64,000 nt of DNA from Nitrospirillum sp034653355 (GCF_034653355.1 NZ_JAYEER010000001.1:682001-746000), one strand, 5' to 3'. Counted from the first letter of the stretch, positions 1 to 8,916 are shown. Numbers and translations are program-made. Notes: generated by a model not told the origin, from the letters alone.

Positions 1-158
1 ACGCTGAAGCCGTAGGCCATGCCAATGCAGAGATGAACAGCGAGCGCCGCTGGCGGCACCAGCCACCGATTAAAACCCGCCTTCGCGACTATTCGGTCCC
101 GATCCAGGATCGAGCCGGACGAGTTTCCACCCGTGGGGCCCGAAGTTGCCACACTCAT
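1..158 (-). CDS. OFA-family MFS transporter (oxalate/formate antiporter type), N-terminal fragment
   Basis: Only the first 52 codons lie in the window; the gene runs off the left edge. Read on the minus strand from the ATG at 156-158, the peptide has a polar start and then a segment containing NRWLVPPAALAVHLCIG and MAYGFS. This resembles the first membrane helix of OFA-family major facilitator proteins, which exchange or take up small carboxylates such as oxalate and formate. A GGGAG ribosome site lies just upstream of the ATG. The gene follows fdsD on the same strand after about 100 bases, so formate or oxalate transport linked to formate dehydrogenase is a reasonable inference. The substrate cannot be judged from this fragment. 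Confidence 0.6.
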   Translation of the reverse strand, partial: MSVATSGPTGGNSSGSILDRDRIVAKAGFNRWLVPPAALAVHLCIGMAYGFS

Positions 159-261
159 TGACGTCTCCCGCTTTATTTATGGCCAGTAAAAAGCAGATGA
201 CCGCCCTTTCAGGAGCGCCACCGATCCCCCCGGTGTACTATTTTTATTCTACACAGTTAGT

Positions 262-477
262 CTAATTTACTTTTGGCAAACTTTCCACTGCCTTGAGAAC
301 CTCCGGGTCCAATCCAGAGCCGCCTTGGGCCACATACGCCTGGATCGCCTGGCGCATCCGGGGTTCCCAGAACCTGGCGATATGGTTGGCGATGCCGGCC
401 GCCGCCTTGTCGCCCGGCTGGGTGGTGAAGAACTTGCCGATTTGATTGGCCATGTAGACCAGCTTGTCAGGCGACAT
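262..477 (-). CDS. fdsD: Formate dehydrogenase delta subunit FdsD
   Basis: A 71-residue soluble protein beginning MSPDKLVYMANQIGKFF and containing the IANHIARFWEPRM stretch typical of the small delta subunit of NAD-dependent formate dehydrogenases. In Rhodobacter-type systems FdsD is needed for an active FdsABG complex together with the FdhD-like protein. The ATG at 475-477 was chosen because it gives the normal family length; a longer open frame to 534 would lie inside fdhD. The gene overlaps the end of fdhD by 11 bases, which suggests translational coupling. It is the last fds gene of the operon. Confidence 0.85.
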   Translation of the reverse strand: MSPDKLVYMANQIGKFFTTQPGDKAAAGIANHIARFWEPRMRQAIQAYVAQGGSGLDPEVLKAVESLPKVN

Positions 478-1363
478 GCCGTGTATTCCCTTGCTTCGCT
501 TCCGTCCCATCGCCCGGCACGATCCGGCCGGCATGGGTGAAAACCTCGAACCCGTCGCGGCGGGCCACCGCCACCAGCGTGATGCCGGCGGCCTCGGCCG
601 TGCGGATGGCCAAGGCGGAGGGGGCGGAGACCGCCACCAGCACCGGCACGCCCATGGCCGCCGCCTTCTGCACCAGCTCCACCGACACCCGGCTGCTCAT
701 CACCACCAGGCCGGCCGCGGCGTCGACGCCGCCTCGGATCAGGGCGCCGGCCAGCTTGTCCAGCGCGTTGTGGCGGCCCACATCCTCGCGCACCGCCACC
801 ATGCCTGTGCCCGGGCGCCAGAAGCCGGCGGCGTGGACGGCGCGCGTGTCCTCGAACAGCGGCTGGTGGTTGGCGAGGTCGTCGCGCGCGGCCGCCACCT
901 GGTCGGCATCCACGGTGAAGCCCGGCGGCACCACCGGCAGGGCCCGCGTCGCCTCCGCCAGGCTTTCCAGGCCGCACAGGCCGCAGCCCATGGGCCCGGC
1001 CAGGCGCCGGCGACGGCGTTCCAGCGCCTCCCCCGGGGTCTTGGCCAGCCACAGGCGGACATTCACCCCTTCCGGCACCACCACCAGGTCCAGGTCGGCG
1101 ATGTCCGCACGGCCGGTGATGATGCCCTCGGTCACGCTGAAGCCCAGGGCGAAGTCTTCCAGGTCGCGCGGGGTCGCCATCAGCACGGCGTAGGCGGCGC
1201 TGTCGTAGCTGATGGCCACCGCCGTCTCCTCCGCCACCACGCGCGTCCCCTCCATCGGGACGCCGTCGCGCCAGGCGACCCGGGTCGCGGGGCGTCTGGC
1301 GTCTGGCAGGGACAGGGACGGCGGGGCCTGGGCCTGGGGAACCGGCGTCACGCGGTCCGTCAT
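467..1363 (-). CDS. fdhD: Formate dehydrogenase accessory sulfurtransferase FdhD (FdsC)
   Basis: A 298-residue FdhD family protein. FdhD carries sulfur from a cysteine desulfurase to the bis-MGD molybdenum cofactor and is needed to make active formate dehydrogenase; the Rhodobacter homologue FdsC binds the cofactor. The signature CGLCG, with Cys127 and Cys130, is present, as are the conserved EDFALGF-type segment near residue 70 and a nucleotide/cofactor-fold second half. The start codon overlaps the fdsA stop in an ATGA junction, so the two are translationally coupled. The gene order fdsG-B-A-fdhD-fdsD is the classical one for this enzyme type. Confidence 0.93.
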   Translation of the reverse strand: MTDRVTPVPQAQAPPSLSLPDARRPATRVAWRDGVPMEGTRVVAEETAVAISYDSAAYAVLMATPRDLEDFALGFSVTEGIITGRADIADLDLVVVPEGVNVRLWLAKTPGEALERRRRRLAGPMGCGLCGLESLAEATRALPVVPPGFTVDADQVAAARDDLANHQPLFEDTRAVHAAGFWRPGTGMVAVREDVGRHNALDKLAGALIRGGVDAAAGLVVMSSRVSVELVQKAAAMGVPVLVAVSAPSALAIRTAEAAGITLVAVARRDGFEVFTHAGRIVPGDGTEAKQGNTRHVA

Positions 1364-4221
1364 TCAGCGGCATCCGTGCCGACGATGCGGCGGCTGAGGT
1401 CGCTGTGGGTCTTGTACTTCTCCTGCCAGTCGGACGGGCCGTTGCTGGGGCTGACCTGCACCGCCGTCACCTTGTATTCGGGGCAGTTGGTGGCCCAGTC
1501 GGAATAATCGGTGGTGATCACGTTGGCCTGGGTCATGGGGTGGTGGAAGGTGGTGTAGACCACGCCAGGCGACACCCGGTCGGTGATCAGGGCGCGCAGC
1601 GTGGTCTCGCCGGCGCGGCTTTGCAGCTTTACCCAGTCGCCGTCGCGCACGCCACGATTCTCCGCGTCGTGCGGGTGGATCTCCAGCCTGTCCTCCTTGT
1701 GCCATTCGCTGTTGGCGGTGCGCCGGGTCTGGGCGCCGACATTGTACTGGCTGAGGATGCGGCCGGTGGTCAGCAGCAGGGGGAAGCGGGCGCCCGTGCG
1801 CTCATCCGTGGGGATGTATTCCGTCAGCACGAACTTGCCCTTGCCCCGGGCGAAGCCGTTGATGTGCATGATGGGCGTGCCCTCGGGCGCGTCGTCGTTG
1901 CACGGCCACTGGACGGAGCCACGTTCGTCCAGCATCTCGTAGGTCACGTTGCGGAAGCCCGGCGTGGTGGCCGCGATCTCGGCCATGATCTCCGCCGGGT
2001 GGCCGTAGCTCATGGGATAGCCCAGGGCATTGGACAGCAGCTGGGTGATTTCCCAGTCGGCATAGCCGTTGCGCGGCGGCATGACCCGGCGCACACGGTT
2101 GATGCGCCGTTCCGCGTTGGTGAAGGTGCCCTCCTTCTCCAGGAAGGTGGAACCGGGCAGGAAGACGTGGGCGTAGTCCGCCGTCTCATTCAGGAACAGA
2201 TCCTGCACCACCACGCATTCCATGGCCTTCAGGCCGGCGATGACGTGGTGGGTGTCGGGGTCGGACTGCACGATGTCCTCGCCCTGCACGTACAGGCCTT
2301 TGAAGGTGCCATCGACCGCCGCGTCCAGCATATTGGGAATGCGCAGGCCCGGTTCCTTCTCCAGGGTCACGTTCCACATGTCCTCGAAGATGGCGCGGGT
2401 GGCGTCGTCGTGGACATGGCGGTAGCCCGGCAGCTCATGGGGGAAGGAGCCCATGTCGCAGCTGCCCTGCACGTTGTTCTGGCCACGCAGCGGGTTCACG
2501 CCCACGCCGCGCCGGCCCAGATTGCCCGTGGCCATGGCCAGGTTGGCGATGGCCATGACGGTGGTGGAACCCTGGCTGTGTTCCGTCACGCCCAGGCCGT
2601 AATAGATGGCGGCGTTGCCGCCGGTGGCGTAGAGGCGGGCGGCGGCACGCAGCTCGGCCGCCGGCACGCCGGTGTAGTCCGCGATGGCCTCAGGGCTGTG
2701 CCGATCCTCGGCGACGAAGGCCGCCCAGTCCTGGAACTCGTCCCAGTCGCAGCGCTCCCGCACGAAGGCCTCGTTCACCAGGCCCTCCGTCACGATGACG
2801 TGGGCCATGGCCGTGACCACGGCGACGTTGGTGCCGGGCAGCAATGGCAGATGGTGGGCCGCCTCGATGTGCGGGGTCTTCACCAGGTCGATGCGGCGCG
2901 GATCGACGACGATCAGCTTGGCGCCCTGGCGCAGCCGCTTCTTCAGGCGGGAGCCGAACACCGGATGGCCGTCGGTGGGGTTGGCACCGATGATCATGAC
3001 GACGTCGGTATCCTCGACACTGTCGAAGTCCTGCGTGCCGGCGGAGGTGCCATAGGCCGTGCCCAGGCCGTAGCCGGTGGGGGAATGGCAGACGCGGGCG
3101 CAGGTGTCGACGTTGTTGTTGCCGAAACCGGCCCGCACCAGCTTCTGCACCAGATACGTCTCCTCATTGGTGCAGCGGGAAGAGGTGATGCCGCCGACGG
3201 AGGCACGGCCATACTTCTCCTGGATGCGCTTGAATTCCGATGCCGTGTGGCTGATGGCCTCTTCCCACGACACCTCGCGCCACGGGTCGGTGATCTTGGA
3301 CCGGATCATGGGCTTCAGGATGCGCTCGCGGTGCGTGGCGTAGCCCCAGGCGAAGCGGCCCTTCACGCAGGAGTGGCCGCGGTTGGCGGCGCCGTCCTTG
3401 TAGGGGACCATGCGCACCAGCTCGGTCCCGCGCATCTCCGCCTTGAAGCTGCAGCCCACGCCGCAATAGGCGCAGGTGGTGACGACGGAATGCTCCGGCT
3501 GGCCGATCTCGATGACCGACTTTTCCATCAGGGTGGCGGTGGGGCAGGCCTGGACGCAGGCGCCGCAGCTGACGCACTCGCTGTCCATGAAGTCCTCGTC
3601 CATGCCGGCCGAGACCTTGCTGGCGAAGCCCCGGTCCTGGATGGTCAGCGCGAAGGTGCCCTGCACCTCCTGGCAGGCCCGCACGCAGCGGGAGCAGACG
3701 ATGCACTTCGACGGGTCGAAGGTGAAATAGGGGTTGGAGGTGTCCTTGGCCTGGCCCAGGTGGTTGGCCCCCTCCATGCCGTAGCGCACCTCGCGCAGGC
3801 CCACGGCACCCGCCATGTCCTGCAGCTCGCAATCGCCATTGGCGGCGCAGGTCAGGCAGTCCAGCGGATGGTCGGAGATGTACAGCTCCATCACACCCTT
3901 GCGCAGGCGCTTCAGCCGTTCCGTCTGCGTCGACACCACCATGCCCGGGGCCACCGGCGTGGTGCAGGAAGCGGGGGTGCCCGCCCGGCCCTGGATTTCC
4001 ACCAGGCACAGCCGGCAAGAGCCGAAGGCGTCCAGCGTGTCGGTGGCGCACAGCTTGGGGATGGTGACGCCGCCGTCCATGGCGGCGCGCATGATGGAGG
4101 TGCCCTCCGCCACCGTCACCGTCTCGCCGTCGATGGTCAGGGTGACCATCTTGGCGTCGATGTCGCCCTTCAGGCCGCGGGGATGCGGGGTGCCGTAGTC
4201 GATCTCAGGAACCAAGCCCAT
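1360..4221 (-). CDS. fdsA: NAD-dependent formate dehydrogenase alpha (molybdenum catalytic) subunit FdsA
   Basis: A 953-residue catalytic subunit that oxidises formate to CO2 at a bis-MGD molybdenum centre. In order it has a [2Fe-2S] ferredoxin domain (Cys58, 69, 72, 86), a NuoG-like His/Cys cluster region, two [4Fe-4S] motifs (CIVCSRC and CVSCGAC, residues about 170-230), the CAYCGVGC cluster of the molybdopterin oxidoreductase domain, and a C-terminal dinucleotide-binding domain. The Mo-ligating cysteine is Cys377 in RVCHSPTG, so this is a Cys and not a selenocysteine enzyme. The ATG at 4219-4221 has a GGAGG site eight bases upstream and is preferred to a GTG at 4239 that overlaps the fdsB stop. 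Confidence 0.96.
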   Translation of the reverse strand: MGLVPEIDYGTPHPRGLKGDIDAKMVTLTIDGETVTVAEGTSIMRAAMDGGVTIPKLCATDTLDAFGSCRLCLVEIQGRAGTPASCTTPVAPGMVVSTQTERLKRLRKGVMELYISDHPLDCLTCAANGDCELQDMAGAVGLREVRYGMEGANHLGQAKDTSNPYFTFDPSKCIVCSRCVRACQEVQGTFALTIQDRGFASKVSAGMDEDFMDSECVSCGACVQACPTATLMEKSVIEIGQPEHSVVTTCAYCGVGCSFKAEMRGTELVRMVPYKDGAANRGHSCVKGRFAWGYATHRERILKPMIRSKITDPWREVSWEEAISHTASEFKRIQEKYGRASVGGITSSRCTNEETYLVQKLVRAGFGNNNVDTCARVCHSPTGYGLGTAYGTSAGTQDFDSVEDTDVVMIIGANPTDGHPVFGSRLKKRLRQGAKLIVVDPRRIDLVKTPHIEAAHHLPLLPGTNVAVVTAMAHVIVTEGLVNEAFVRERCDWDEFQDWAAFVAEDRHSPEAIADYTGVPAAELRAAARLYATGGNAAIYYGLGVTEHSQGSTTVMAIANLAMATGNLGRRGVGVNPLRGQNNVQGSCDMGSFPHELPGYRHVHDDATRAIFEDMWNVTLEKEPGLRIPNMLDAAVDGTFKGLYVQGEDIVQSDPDTHHVIAGLKAMECVVVQDLFLNETADYAHVFLPGSTFLEKEGTFTNAERRINRVRRVMPPRNGYADWEITQLLSNALGYPMSYGHPAEIMAEIAATTPGFRNVTYEMLDERGSVQWPCNDDAPEGTPIMHINGFARGKGKFVLTEYIPTDERTGARFPLLLTTGRILSQYNVGAQTRRTANSEWHKEDRLEIHPHDAENRGVRDGDWVKLQSRAGETTLRALITDRVSPGVVYTTFHHPMTQANVITTDYSDWATNCPEYKVTAVQVSPSNGPSDWQEKYKTHSDLSRRIVGTDAAE

Positions 4222-4235
4222 GGCCGGACCCTCCT

Positions 4236-5792
4236 TCACTCAGCCGCGACCGGCAGGGGCCGGCCGTAGAAATCCTCGGGGAAATGGCGGATGGCGCTCA
4301 ACACCGGATAGGGCGTGAAGCCCCCCAGCGCGCACAGCGACCCGAACTTCATGGTGTTGCAGAGGTCTTCCAGCAGCGCGATGTTGGCCGCCACGTCCCG
4401 GCCCGCCAGGATACGGTCCACCACCTCCGCCCCCCGGGTGGAGCCGATGCGGCAGGGCGTGCACTTGCCGCAGGACTCCTCGGCGCAGAATTCCATGGCG
4501 AAGCGGGCCATGTGGGCCATGTCCACCGTGTCGTCGAACACCACCAGGCCGCCGTGGCCGATCAGGGCGTCGCGCGCGGCGAAGGCCTCGTAATCATAGG
4601 GGGTGTCGAACTGGCTGGGCGGCAGGTAGGCGCCCAGGGGACCACCGGCCTGCACCGCGCGCACCGGCCGGCGGCTATTGGTGCCGCCGCCCACCTCCAT
4701 CACGATCTCCCCCAGGGTCAGGCCGAAGGCCGTCTCGAACAGGCCGCCGTGCAGGACGTTGCCGGCCAGCTGGATGGGCATGGTGCCGCGCGACCGTCCC
4801 ATGCCGAAGTCGGCGTAATGCTGGGCGCCCAGGTCCAGGATCACGGGGATGGTGGCCAGGGACAGCAGGTTGTTGACCACGGTGGGACGGCCGAACAGGC
4901 CCTTCAGCGCCGGCAGCGGCGGCTTGGCCCGCACCACGCCGCGCTTGCCCTCCAGGCTTTCCAGCAGCGCCGTCTCCTCACCACAGACGTAGGCGCCGGC
5001 GCCCACCCGCAGTTCCAGGTGGAACTCCACCTCGCTGCCCAGGATGTCCCGGCCCAGCAGGCCGGCGGCGCGCGCGATGTCCAGCGCCGCCCGCATGGTG
5101 GCGTTGGCGTGCGGATATTCGGAGCGGGAGTAGATGTAGCCTCGGGTGGCCCCCACCGCGAGGCCGGCGATGGTCATGCCCTCGATCAGGCAGAAGGGGT
5201 CGCCCTCCAGGATCATGCGGTCGGCGAAGGTGCCGCTGTCGCCCTCGTCGGCGTTGCAGACAATGTACTTCTGGTCCGCCGCCGCGTCGCGCACCGTCTT
5301 CCACTTGATGCCGGTGGGGAAACCGGCGCCGCCACGGCCGCGCAGGCCGGACTTGGTCACCGCCTCCACCGTCGCGGCACCGCCCACCTCGATGGCCTTG
5401 GCCAGGCCGCGATAACCGCCGGCGGCCTTGTAATCCTCCACCGATAGCGGATCGACGATGCCGCAGCGGGCGAAGGTCAGCCGCGTCTGACGGGCCAGGA
5501 AGGGATGGTCCTCCGGCCGGCCGACACGCAAGGGGTGCGTGGCGCCCGTCAGCCAGCCGGCGGTGAACAGGCCCGCCACGTCGCCGGCCTGCACCGGGCC
5601 ATAAGCGATGCGGCCCAGGGGGGTTTCCACCTCCACCATCGGTTCCAGCCAGAACAGGCCGCGCGAACCGGTGCGCACAATGGTGACGGCGGTGCCGAGG
5701 GCGGCGGCCTGGGTCTCCACGGCGCGCGCCACCTCTTCCGCGCCCACCGCCAGGGCCGCGACGTCGCGGGGAATGAAGATGCGGGTGCTCAT
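4236..5792 (-). CDS. fdsB: NAD-dependent formate dehydrogenase beta (FMN/NAD-binding) subunit FdsB
   Basis: A 518-residue NuoF-like subunit that passes electrons from the FdsA iron-sulfur chain through FMN to NAD+. A thioredoxin-like N-terminal region is followed by the FMN loop GLRGRGGAGFPTG, the NAD/FMN segment with NADEGDSGTFADR, an SLBB-type region and the C-terminal [4Fe-4S] motif ESCGKCTPCR plus a fourth cysteine in LCALGGF. The ATG at 5790-5792 forms an ATGA overlap with the fdsG stop and gives the expected N-terminus; the open frame extends another 40 codons into fdsG but without family character. Confidence 0.95.
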   Translation of the reverse strand: MSTRIFIPRDVAALAVGAEEVARAVETQAAALGTAVTIVRTGSRGLFWLEPMVEVETPLGRIAYGPVQAGDVAGLFTAGWLTGATHPLRVGRPEDHPFLARQTRLTFARCGIVDPLSVEDYKAAGGYRGLAKAIEVGGAATVEAVTKSGLRGRGGAGFPTGIKWKTVRDAAADQKYIVCNADEGDSGTFADRMILEGDPFCLIEGMTIAGLAVGATRGYIYSRSEYPHANATMRAALDIARAAGLLGRDILGSEVEFHLELRVGAGAYVCGEETALLESLEGKRGVVRAKPPLPALKGLFGRPTVVNNLLSLATIPVILDLGAQHYADFGMGRSRGTMPIQLAGNVLHGGLFETAFGLTLGEIVMEVGGGTNSRRPVRAVQAGGPLGAYLPPSQFDTPYDYEAFAARDALIGHGGLVVFDDTVDMAHMARFAMEFCAEESCGKCTPCRIGSTRGAEVVDRILAGRDVAANIALLEDLCNTMKFGSLCALGGFTPYPVLSAIRHFPEDFYGRPLPVAAE

Positions 5793-6286
5793 GGCGTCGA
5801 CCAATCGTTGCGGGCCTCGTTCACGGCGGCGTCCAGCCGTTCGCGGTTCAGGCGCCCCAGGGGACGGCCGTCGATCAGGGCCGCCGGGGCGCAGGCGCAC
5901 AGGCCCAGGCAATAGACAGGCTCAATCGTTACCTGCCCGTCGCCGGTGGTGCCGCCCCATTCCAGACCCAGGCGGCGCAGCAAGCCTTCCGCCAAGGCAT
6001 GGCCGCCCATGGACTGGCAGGCCTCGGCCCGGCACAGCTTCACGACGTGGCGGCCGGCCTGGGCCTCCCTAAAGTCGTGGTAAAAACTTACGATTCCATG
6101 AACATCCGCACGGGAAAGGTTCAGCGCGTCCGCCAGCATGGGCACCGCATCCTGGGGCACATGGCCGAAGGTCTCCTGCAAGGCATGCAGTATCGGCAAT
6201 GCAGGCCCTTCAAGATTTTGGTGCGCCGCAATGACTTCGGCGGCCTTTTCACGGTCCCAGGCGGTACTTGTTGTGGCAGACGTCAC
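5789..6286 (-). CDS. fdsG: NAD-dependent formate dehydrogenase gamma ([2Fe-2S]) subunit FdsG
   Basis: A 165-residue NuoE-like thioredoxin-fold [2Fe-2S] protein. The cluster ligands are visible as Cys85 and Cys90 (CRAEAC) and Cys126 and Cys130 (CLGLC). It docks with FdsB to form the diaphorase part of the soluble formate dehydrogenase. It is the first gene of the fds operon, and the upstream region holds two similar inverted repeats that may be regulator sites. The end overlaps fdsB by four bases. Confidence 0.94.
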   Translation of the reverse strand: MTSATTSTAWDREKAAEVIAAHQNLEGPALPILHALQETFGHVPQDAVPMLADALNLSRADVHGIVSFYHDFREAQAGRHVVKLCRAEACQSMGGHALAEGLLRRLGLEWGGTTGDGQVTIEPVYCLGLCACAPAALIDGRPLGRLNRERLDAAVNEARNDWSTP

Positions 6287-6321
6287 AGCAGCGGCCTCAC
6301 TTCTCAGGCAATCTCCCTGTC

Positions 6322-6390
6322 ATTAGAAGTTGGCTATCGCCGGACCATAATCAACGCAGCCGTTCCATGTTGCGATAGAAAACTTCTATC
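6322..6390. promoter_or_regulatory. Paired inverted repeats in the fds promoter region, probable LysR-type operator
   Basis: The perfect inverted repeat GATAGAAAACTTCTATC occupies 6374-6390 (7-3-7). A related sequence ATTAGAAGTTGGCTATC occupies 6322-6338 and keeps the TAGAA and CTATC blocks with the same spacing. Their starts are 52 bases apart, close to five helical turns, which would place both on one face. LysR-type regulators commonly bind two such T-N11-A-like sites. The sites lie 36 to 104 bases upstream of fdsG, and a LysR gene is close by. That the LysR binds here is inference. Confidence 0.55.
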
Positions 6391-6481
6391 ACGCCGCCCG
6401 GCCCGCATCCGCCCGGCCCCCGCGGCACATCGAAACCACATAGGACGCCCAAACAGGACGCCCGTCACTGGGACGTGGATC

Positions 6482-7210
6482 ATGCGTGCGCGTATTTTAG
6501 TTGCGACATCAACCTTGCTGAGCCTGATGCTGACGGCTCCGATCGCGGTGCAGGCCGCCTCGGTCGACAGCCCGGCCGCGATGACGGCGACGGTCCCGGC
6601 CGTGCAGCCCACCGATCCGGCGATGGCGCAGGACGTGACGCAACTGCTGCGCGACTGGTCGGTCATCAAGTACCAGATGCACGACGACAAGGCCCAGGCC
6701 CTGAAGATGCGAGACCTGCTGGTCCGCGCCACCGACCTACGGAGCCGCTATCCCGGTCGGGCGGAGCCCCTGATCGGCACCGCCCTGATCCTGGGCAGCA
6801 TCGCCGGCTATGAGCAGAACGCCGGCTCGCTGGAGCTGGTGCGCCAAGCCCGCGACCTGTTCGAACAGGCCGACAAGATAGACCCGACCGCCCTGGATGG
6901 CGCCTCGGCCGTGAACCTGGGTTCGCTCTACTACCTGATGCCGGGCTTCCCCATTGGTTTCGGCAGCGACAGCAAGGCCCGCAAGTATCTGGAGCGCGGC
7001 ATCGCGCTAAGCCCCAACGGGCTGGAATCCAACTACTTCTACGGCGAGTTCCTGTCGCAGCAGGGCGAGTACGAGCGGCTCGCCAAGGTGCTGGCCCACG
7101 CCCTGGAAGCGCCGGTGTCGGTGACCCAGCCCGTGTGGGACGCCGGCCGCCGGGCCGAGGCCCGCGCGCTGTTGGCCGACGTCCGTCAGAAGCTGGTGGC
7201 GTCGAACTGA
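6482..7210 (+). CDS. Secreted TPR-like protein
   Basis: A 242-residue protein with a clear signal peptide (MRARILVATSTLLSLMLTA, predicted to end near AVQAA). The mature part is helical, with a motif run such as LIGTALILGSIAGYEQN and ARDLFEQADKIDP and further degenerate tetratricopeptide-like units to the C-terminus. The signal peptide argues for the periplasm. No catalytic motif was found. The ATG at 6482 was taken because it opens the signal peptide; the frame remains open for 161 more codons upstream, across the fds promoter, without protein-like sequence. It is transcribed divergently from fdsG. Function is unknown. Confidence 0.75.
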   Translation: MRARILVATSTLLSLMLTAPIAVQAASVDSPAAMTATVPAVQPTDPAMAQDVTQLLRDWSVIKYQMHDDKAQALKMRDLLVRATDLRSRYPGRAEPLIGTALILGSIAGYEQNAGSLELVRQARDLFEQADKIDPTALDGASAVNLGSLYYLMPGFPIGFGSDSKARKYLERGIALSPNGLESNYFYGEFLSQQGEYERLAKVLAHALEAPVSVTQPVWDAGRRAEARALLADVRQKLVASN

Positions 7211-7266
7211 TAGCTCCGCCTGACGCGCCGGGGGACAGCCCATCTGGCCACCACATCCGAAACCAG

Positions 7267-7302
7267 AACCCCCGGGATGGCCGCCGCCTCCCGGGGTTTT
7301 TT
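7267..7302 (+). terminator. Rho-independent terminator after the TPR-like gene
   Basis: A GC-rich stem (CCCCGGGA paired with TCCCGGGG) around an 11-base loop is followed directly by a run of six T on the plus strand. It lies about 55 bases after the stop codon at 7210 and between two convergent genes. Confidence 0.8.
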
Positions 7303-7349
7303 ATCGGCCGGCCGGATGTCGTTACGACAGATCGACCGGGGCGCGACCG

Positions 7350-8255
7350 TCAGGGCGCCATGGGCTCGCCAAAGGTGCGGGCCACCTTCTTGGCCTCCGC
7401 CACCAGGGCGGCGGTCAGGGGGGTCATGGGGTCGCGGTAGGGCACCACCAGGCCGATATCGTGCACCGCCGCCGGGTCGACGATGGGGATGGCCCGGATC
7501 TCCTCCGGGAAATTGAAGGCCGTGGTCAGCACCTCGGGCATGATGCTGGCCCACTTGCCCGTGCGCACATGGGAGAACAGCACGATCATGGAATTGGATT
7601 CCAGGGTCGGGGCCGAGGTGGCGCCGGCGATGGCCAGCAGCCGGTCGATGATGCGGCGGTTCTGCATGTCGGGCGTCAGCAGGCACAGCGGTATCTCCCC
7701 CACCTCCGCCCAGCTGACCTGGGTGCGGGCGCCCAGCGGGCTGTCGCGGGAGATCAGCAGGCGGTACTGCTCGCGGTACAGGGGCACGGTGCGCACGCGG
7801 CCCAGGGGCTCGTTATCCAAATAGGTCAGGCCGGCGTCGATCTCCAACCCTTCCAGCAAGTGCAGGATCTCGATGGAGGTGCGCGACAGCACGGTGAAGC
7901 GCACGCCCGGATGCCGCTCGCGGTAGGGCGTGGTCAGGATGGGCACCATGGCCAGGGCCGTGGGGATGACGGCGATGCGCAGGTGGCCGCTGAGGCCGTG
8001 ACGCAGGGCGCGTACCTCCTGGCGCATGGCGCGGGCGTCGCCCACGATGCGGCGGGCCCAGTCCAGCACCCGCTCCCCCTCCTGCGTCAGACCCATGTAA
8101 CGGGCGCCGCGGTTGACCAGCAGCACGCCCAACTGGTCCTCCAACTGCTTCAGGCCGGCCGACAAGGTGGGCTGGGTGACGCCACAGGCCTCCGCCGCGC
8201 GGCCGAAATGCTGTTCCCTGGCCAGCGCGATGAAGAATTCCAGCTTGTCGATCAT
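7350..8255 (-). CDS. LysR-family regulator, probable FdsR-like formate dehydrogenase regulator
   Basis: A 301-residue LysR-type regulator. The N-terminal winged helix-turn-helix covers about residues 1-60 (FGRAAEACGVTQPTLSAGL) and is followed by a periplasmic-binding-like effector domain. The ATG at 8253-8255 gives the standard LysR N-terminus MIDKLEFFIALA; upstream codons have no family character. LysR genes with this type of N-terminus are often found next to fds operons and control formate dehydrogenase. Here it is separated from fdsG by one gene and the fds promoter has paired LysR-like repeats. The family is certain; the target is inferred. Confidence 0.85.
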   Translation of the reverse strand: MIDKLEFFIALAREQHFGRAAEACGVTQPTLSAGLKQLEDQLGVLLVNRGARYMGLTQEGERVLDWARRIVGDARAMRQEVRALRHGLSGHLRIAVIPTALAMVPILTTPYRERHPGVRFTVLSRTSIEILHLLEGLEIDAGLTYLDNEPLGRVRTVPLYREQYRLLISRDSPLGARTQVSWAEVGEIPLCLLTPDMQNRRIIDRLLAIAGATSAPTLESNSMIVLFSHVRTGKWASIMPEVLTTAFNFPEEIRAIPIVDPAAVHDIGLVVPYRDPMTPLTAALVAEAKKVARTFGEPMAP

Positions 8256-8415
8256 GCCGTCCGCGCCCCCCTTGGCCCGGGCCTCGTTCCCGGGCGCCCG
8301 CGTCCCGCGCATGATCGGTGAACAGGGTCCGTTGATACAAGACCGCGCGTGGGAGAGGGCGCAAATTGGAGCCAAGCGGCTCCGAACCGCCGTCTCATGG
8401 AACAGGGACCATACC

Positions 8416-8916
8416 ATGTTCGATCCAACCAGTTACGTGGGCTTCCATACCGACCTCAGCCTGCTGGCCCTGGCCGCCGGGCTGGTTCTGATCGCCGGCC
8501 TGTTCATCGGCCGGGTGCCGCCGGCGCTGACGGCGTGCTACCTGGCGGCGGCCGTCCTGACCGACATCACCGGCTTCGGCTTTCCCTTCACCGGTTTCCT
8601 TCCCTCGCACGGCGTGGGGGCGCTGTCTCTGCTGATCCTGGTCGTGACGGGCGCCGCCCTCTACGCCTTCGGTTTGCGTGGGGCGTGGCGCTGGATCTAC
8701 GCCGCCGGCCTCACCGCCAGCGTCTTCCTGCTGGCCTTCGTCGCCGTCGCCCAGTCCTTCCTGAAGGTGCCGGCCCTGCACGCGCTGGCGCCCACAGGCA
8801 GCGAGCCGCCCTTCGGCGCCGCGGAGGGTATCCTGCTGCTGCTGTTCCTGGGCACCGGCATCCTGGCCACCCGCCGGTTCCAACCCCAGGTCCGGCCGGC
8901 GGTGGTCCAGGCCTGA
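8416..8916 (+). CDS. Small multi-pass membrane protein of unknown function
   Basis: A 166-residue hydrophobic protein with about four transmembrane segments (around residues 12-32, 38-55, 66-85 and 92-112), then a loop and a last hydrophobic segment near LLLLFLGTGILA. The ATG at 8416 was chosen because the longer open frame overlaps the divergent LysR gene. No motif links it to a known transporter or enzyme. It is divergently transcribed from the LysR gene. Confidence 0.65.
   Translation: MFDPTSYVGFHTDLSLLALAAGLVLIAGLFIGRVPPALTACYLAAAVLTDITGFGFPFTGFLPSHGVGALSLLILVVTGAALYAFGLRGAWRWIYAAGLTASVFLLAFVAVAQSFLKVPALHALAPTGSEPPFGAAEGILLLLFLGTGILATRRFQPQVRPAVVQA

Noticed and set aside
233..254. GTGTA...TACAC inverted repeat between fdsD and the transporter
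   Set aside because: Only five bases per arm with a 12-base gap in AT-rich sequence; expected by chance.
1405..4269. A 954-codon open frame opposite fdsA
   Set aside because: Antisense shadow of a clear fdsA with all cofactor motifs; no domain is seen in the shadow.
7350..8417. Longer LysR reading with 54 extra N-terminal residues
   Set aside because: The extra part is Arg/Ala/Cys-rich with no LysR similarity, and overlaps the divergent start; the family start is at 8255.
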